NCBI GenBank assembly: GCA_013399115.1 | Contig: VXAA01006465.1 | Coordinates: 232,707 to 296,706, forward strand | DNA length: 64,000 bases | Reading direction: 5' to 3' | Source of the DNA: Anseranas semipalmata | Taxonomy: Eukaryota; Chordata; Aves; Anseriformes; Anseranatidae | In this document: piece after piece, positions 60,689-64,000 of the stretch | Position numbering within the stretch: the first letter of the stretch is position 1 | Layout of the letters: each line of letters starts with the position of its first letter | Translations under genes and position numbers: made by a program | Notes under the pieces: generated by a model | Database searches by the model: none | The model's input: only the letters and a program-made list of their open reading frames with translations | Told to the model about the DNA's origin: nothing

Positions 60689-63344
60689 CAAACCTAGCCT
60701 TGTTTAGGAAGGGAAGTATTATTGTCTCAAAGGAATGCTACTCCTGTGAAATTTAGTTATGCTTCACTCTACTGTAATTTTTAATCTAAACTTGCCCAAA
60801 GAAAAACAGCGTGTTGGTGGCTGGAGACAATGTATATATGTAAGAAATCATTCTGTTGTTGCGGGGTTGATAACAGATCTATTACATAAAGCAAGGGGAA
60901 GTGGATGAACAGCTCCTTATTAGTGACAAAATGGGGGCTGTTGGACTTGGTGAACCATTGTGCGGCTAGTTGCATGTTTTTGAAGAAAGCTGAAGTGTTG
61001 TATGTTGTTTTGCATGTAAATTAAGTCTGCAGCTAATTCTGTTCTTTTCCTCTTTAAGTATAATCCTGTGCTAGTCACAGCATTGGTTTTGTGATGCTTG
61101 GTATATTTTTGGGAGCAAAGAACATATGCCATGGGGAGACAGATACTTTGCTGATGAGTACCAGTTAAGTGAATCTAGCTAAGTAAATTGGATAGATGAA
61201 TAGAAGAGACAGTTACATTCCCTATGCCACACTGCTAAGCCAGTTGTCTGGCGTCTCCTTTCCGTGTTCTTGGTGTTTCTTGCATGAGCACCTGCTTGTT
61301 ATCGAAGCCAGCTGGCTGCAGGGAATCCTCTAATCTGCCCTTTGAGCTTACTGGTCCCACAGCACAGCTTGGCTGCTTGCAAAACCTGGAGAGCCAGCCA
61401 AGAGGCATTGAAGTCTGTAAGATATCCGCAGCCCAAACATGCAATCTTTAAAGCCCAGGGTGGTAGTTCCCAAATCTAACTGGTATTTTTAGGTATCCCA
61501 TGAAGTATTTGGATAATTGGAGCTACACTGTGTGTGTTCTGGGAGGCAGGAATGACTGGGTTAGTTGTTTTGTTGTTGTTGTTTGTTTTTTTATTTTTTC
61601 AGACCAATTAAAGTCTACATTGCTATTCCAAGGGGAAGTGAATGTTTCCCCGCTGGTATGGTGCTCAGAGTTTTAAAGGCAATTTCTTTTAACTGCAGTG
61701 ACAAAGGGTCATCGGTTCTTTGGACTTGTATTGTAGAACATAAATTGTTCATGCACATGGGCAAACCAGGAGCAGAGGTGGTTTGGACCATGTGTCTTTT
61801 CCCCTCCACCTTTCAGACAGAAATGCATCACTTATGCTCATTTGATGATGAACATGGGGGAGCTAGGGTCTACCCACCTATCCTTTACAAAAGACTTTTG
61901 CATTGAATGAGGGCCAGGGGTACTAAAAGGGAACAGTCAAAGGAGGTTCCACAAGGTGCACAAGGGAGACACTGAGCTGGTGGACATCTTTATATGACAG
62001 GGTTCCCCTATACACCATAAGCATGAAACTCGAGTGAGGCCTAAACTGATGTAATAGCCAGAGGCCTAACCAGTGTCTGGTTACTCCATGAGTGCTGTCC
62101 TTGTCCCTGGCGTTCTGTCTACTCATCTGCACCTGCATGTTTGAAGGCTGTAAAGAAATCCCGTTCAGACTGAACCAAAAAGTACAGCTGGGCTTTGTGT
62201 GCACAGAAGGCTTTATAAAGGTCATGAATTGAGCTCTTGTGCCAACCTTTTTGTGGTTTACGTCTCATTGTTTCTCTTTCTCTGGGAATTCCTCCTCTGA
62301 ATTGGCATCTGCTGACTGTGGGTTGTTTTTGTTTGTTTTCAACATGGTGTTCTGTGTTGCAGGTTTTGTAATAGCACATGTCTTAACATCTTTGTGTTGG
62401 AAAGGTGGACTGCTGCAAAGGTCTGTCACTGCCTCCATGTGTTACTAAATCCACTGGAGTCATGCTGGAGGGTTTTTGCTTGTTTTTTGGAGGACAAAGA
62501 ACTAGCTCCGAATACTCTGCAGCACTGGGTGTAAGCTAATCTCGGGGACAACAAGGAAATCCAACATGTGAACTGTGAGAAACTGTCAGATCAAATCCAC
62601 ATTCATTTGTTTTTACAAATCGTTCTGTGTTTTAGGTCCACGAGGGGCTTCATTCAGACTCATTCATAGGCCCTCTGTTACCAGTTCTGAGCATGTTATG
62701 AACTGCTTTCACTCTGATGCTGTGAAAAAGGTGTAGGCACAAAAAACTAGCTGCAAAGATGCTTTTTCTGGTCACTTGTTATAGCTCTGGTTTACTGCTG
62801 CACTCAATCTCACCAATTGTTGATATTATAGACCAGCATGGTTCCATCTATTGTGTCAGTAACAAATGCTGTAAAATGCCTCAACGCTTTTGATGAGTAG
62901 TGATATATTTATTGGACATGTGCAGCCTTCATATGTATTTCTTTCAAAATACTCAAGGTGATTAGGTCATACTACAGGCATGAAAAAATCTTCATAATTC
63001 TTCTGGAAGAAACCAGCATCTTTCACAATGGAGAGGAGAGTGGAAACTTCTGTTGAAAACATCCAGGTACTGTTACTGTTTGGTAGCTGAAACGTATTGA
63101 TTGTAAATAGATGATTGTTACTACTGTTTTGTGATTTCAACTTTGGCAGAAAAGCAAAGGCTAAGCTATGCAAAGAAGGACTCCTGGGGAAGGATTAATT
63201 TGCCCATCTGCAGGGCAGTATCTAAGTAATGCTTTAAACTCCCTACAGTATGATAGGAGAGTTGTCTGCGAGCAGAGCTTGATTTCTTTAAGACAAGTAG
63301 TTTAAGCTACATGCCTGACTTCTAGCAATTCAGTGTTGGGTAAG

Positions 63345-63422
63345 ATATCTATATTAAGAAATAATATCTATATAATATCTATATAATAATATAATATCTG
63401 CATATCTATATCAAGAAATAAG
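63345..63422. repeat. AT-rich imperfect tandem repeat
   Basis: Two copies of ATATCTATATYAAGAAATAA (63345-63364 and 63403-63422, differing at one base) flank several AATATCTATAT units. This is a small local expansion of an AT-rich word. Confidence 0.8.
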
Positions 63423-63761
63423 CTGTTGCTTTTTTCAGTTTTCTAGTCCTATCAAAAAATAGAAATCAGGATGAGATGTGTGCACTTATCTATCCCTTCC
63501 TAATGCCAAAGCCTGCTTTGCAGATGAAACGCTAAGAAGGTTGGTGAGCTCTGGGTTGTGCTGCACCCCAAGAAGATACTGAATGTCAATATATTCAAAT
63601 AGTAAAGTGCAAGACGTTATTTACTAATGTCAGGCTTCATCATAAGGTGATTGTCAATCCTCAGGGAAAATGTATTTCATCTCCTGAATGTCAGTAAACT
63701 CCACACTATCTGTGGGATTTGAGGTACTGGTAAAACCCAGTATCTCGTTTGCTTTTGTTTT

Positions 63762-64000
63762 GCCGCTCCTCATAGGACTTGTTCTCCAGACCCCTCACCA
63801 GCTTTGTTGCCCTTCTTTGGACCCGCTCCAGCACCTCGATGTCCTTCCTGTAGTGGGGGGCCCAAAACTGAACACAGGACTCGAGGTGCGGCCTCACCAG
63901 AGCCGAGTACAGGGGGACAATCACCTCCCTAGTCCTGCTGGCCACACTGTTCCTGATACAAGCCAGGATGTTGTCGTCATCAAAACATTCTCTAATATAG
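63762..64000 (-). mobile_element. CR1 LINE fragment running off the window end
   Basis: The minus strand encodes CR1 ORF2 sequence: [20 protein letters not shown], then [20 protein letters not shown], then [20 protein letters not shown]. Similarity stops abruptly at about 63762, so this copy lacks the normal 3' end. It is therefore internally truncated or broken by a later rearrangement, unlike the usual 5'-truncated CR1. The upstream part of the element lies beyond 64000. It represents a different subfamily from the copy at 1358-2545, judging by residues such as KSYEER and ATKLVRG. Confidence 0.9.

Larger units (their letters stand above)
56488..63340. other. Unique non-coding sequence with G-rich and poly-A tracts
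   Basis: No gene is recognised in about 7 kb. Structures seen are G-quadruplex-type runs (58365-58380, 60153-60173) and a 19-base poly-A (60670-60688). A 101-codon open stretch follows a T-rich CAG acceptor-like site (61603-61906), with no known domain. Confidence 0.5.

Overview
The window reads as non-coding nuclear DNA from a bird. The main evidence is a set of CR1 LINE copies whose 3' ends carry the avian-type ATTCTATGATTCT tail, including two copies with readable reverse-transcriptase ORF2 protein. There is no operon-like gene packing, most reading frames are short, base composition is moderately AT-rich, and long poly-A/poly-T and microsatellite tracts are frequent. I cannot determine the species.

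Layout: 1-1357 is unique sequence. 1358-2545 is a minus-strand CR1 interrupted by a 272-base run of N (1854-2125). 2546-22837 is mostly featureless unique sequence with low-complexity tracts, a near-perfect hairpin (15655-15696), a conserved-element-like AT-rich block (about 10540-11160) and one unusually long minus-strand open frame (17857-18690). 22838-23205 is a very diverged plus-strand CR1-type 3' end, and 29130-29205 is another short decayed tail. 30500-31700 is an AT-rich block with the look of a conserved regulatory element. A perfect RFX-type X-box palindrome lies at 33519-33532. Further CR1 copies lie at 38185-38475 (-), 41440-41553 (+), 44131-44178 (+), 45612-46033 (+) and 63762-64000 (-, leaving the window).

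The stretch 48.2-51.3 kb differs from its surroundings. It is GC-rich and holds an approximately 300-bp imperfect tandem duplication, a degenerate minisatellite of 63-71 bp units, and two (CAAA)n tracts. Between 51.4 and 56.5 kb there are several short open segments flanked by plausible splice sites on the plus strand. The best reads as an amphipathic helical peptide (52473-52561). These may belong to one spliced gene or be chance matches, and I do not recognise the product.

No complete protein-coding gene, tRNA, rRNA, CRISPR array or recognisable new biological system could be supported. The observations most worth checking are the long open frame at 17857-18690, the exon-like series at 51.4-56.5 kb, the tandem structures at 48.6-49.75 kb, the X-box, and the hairpin at 15.66 kb.
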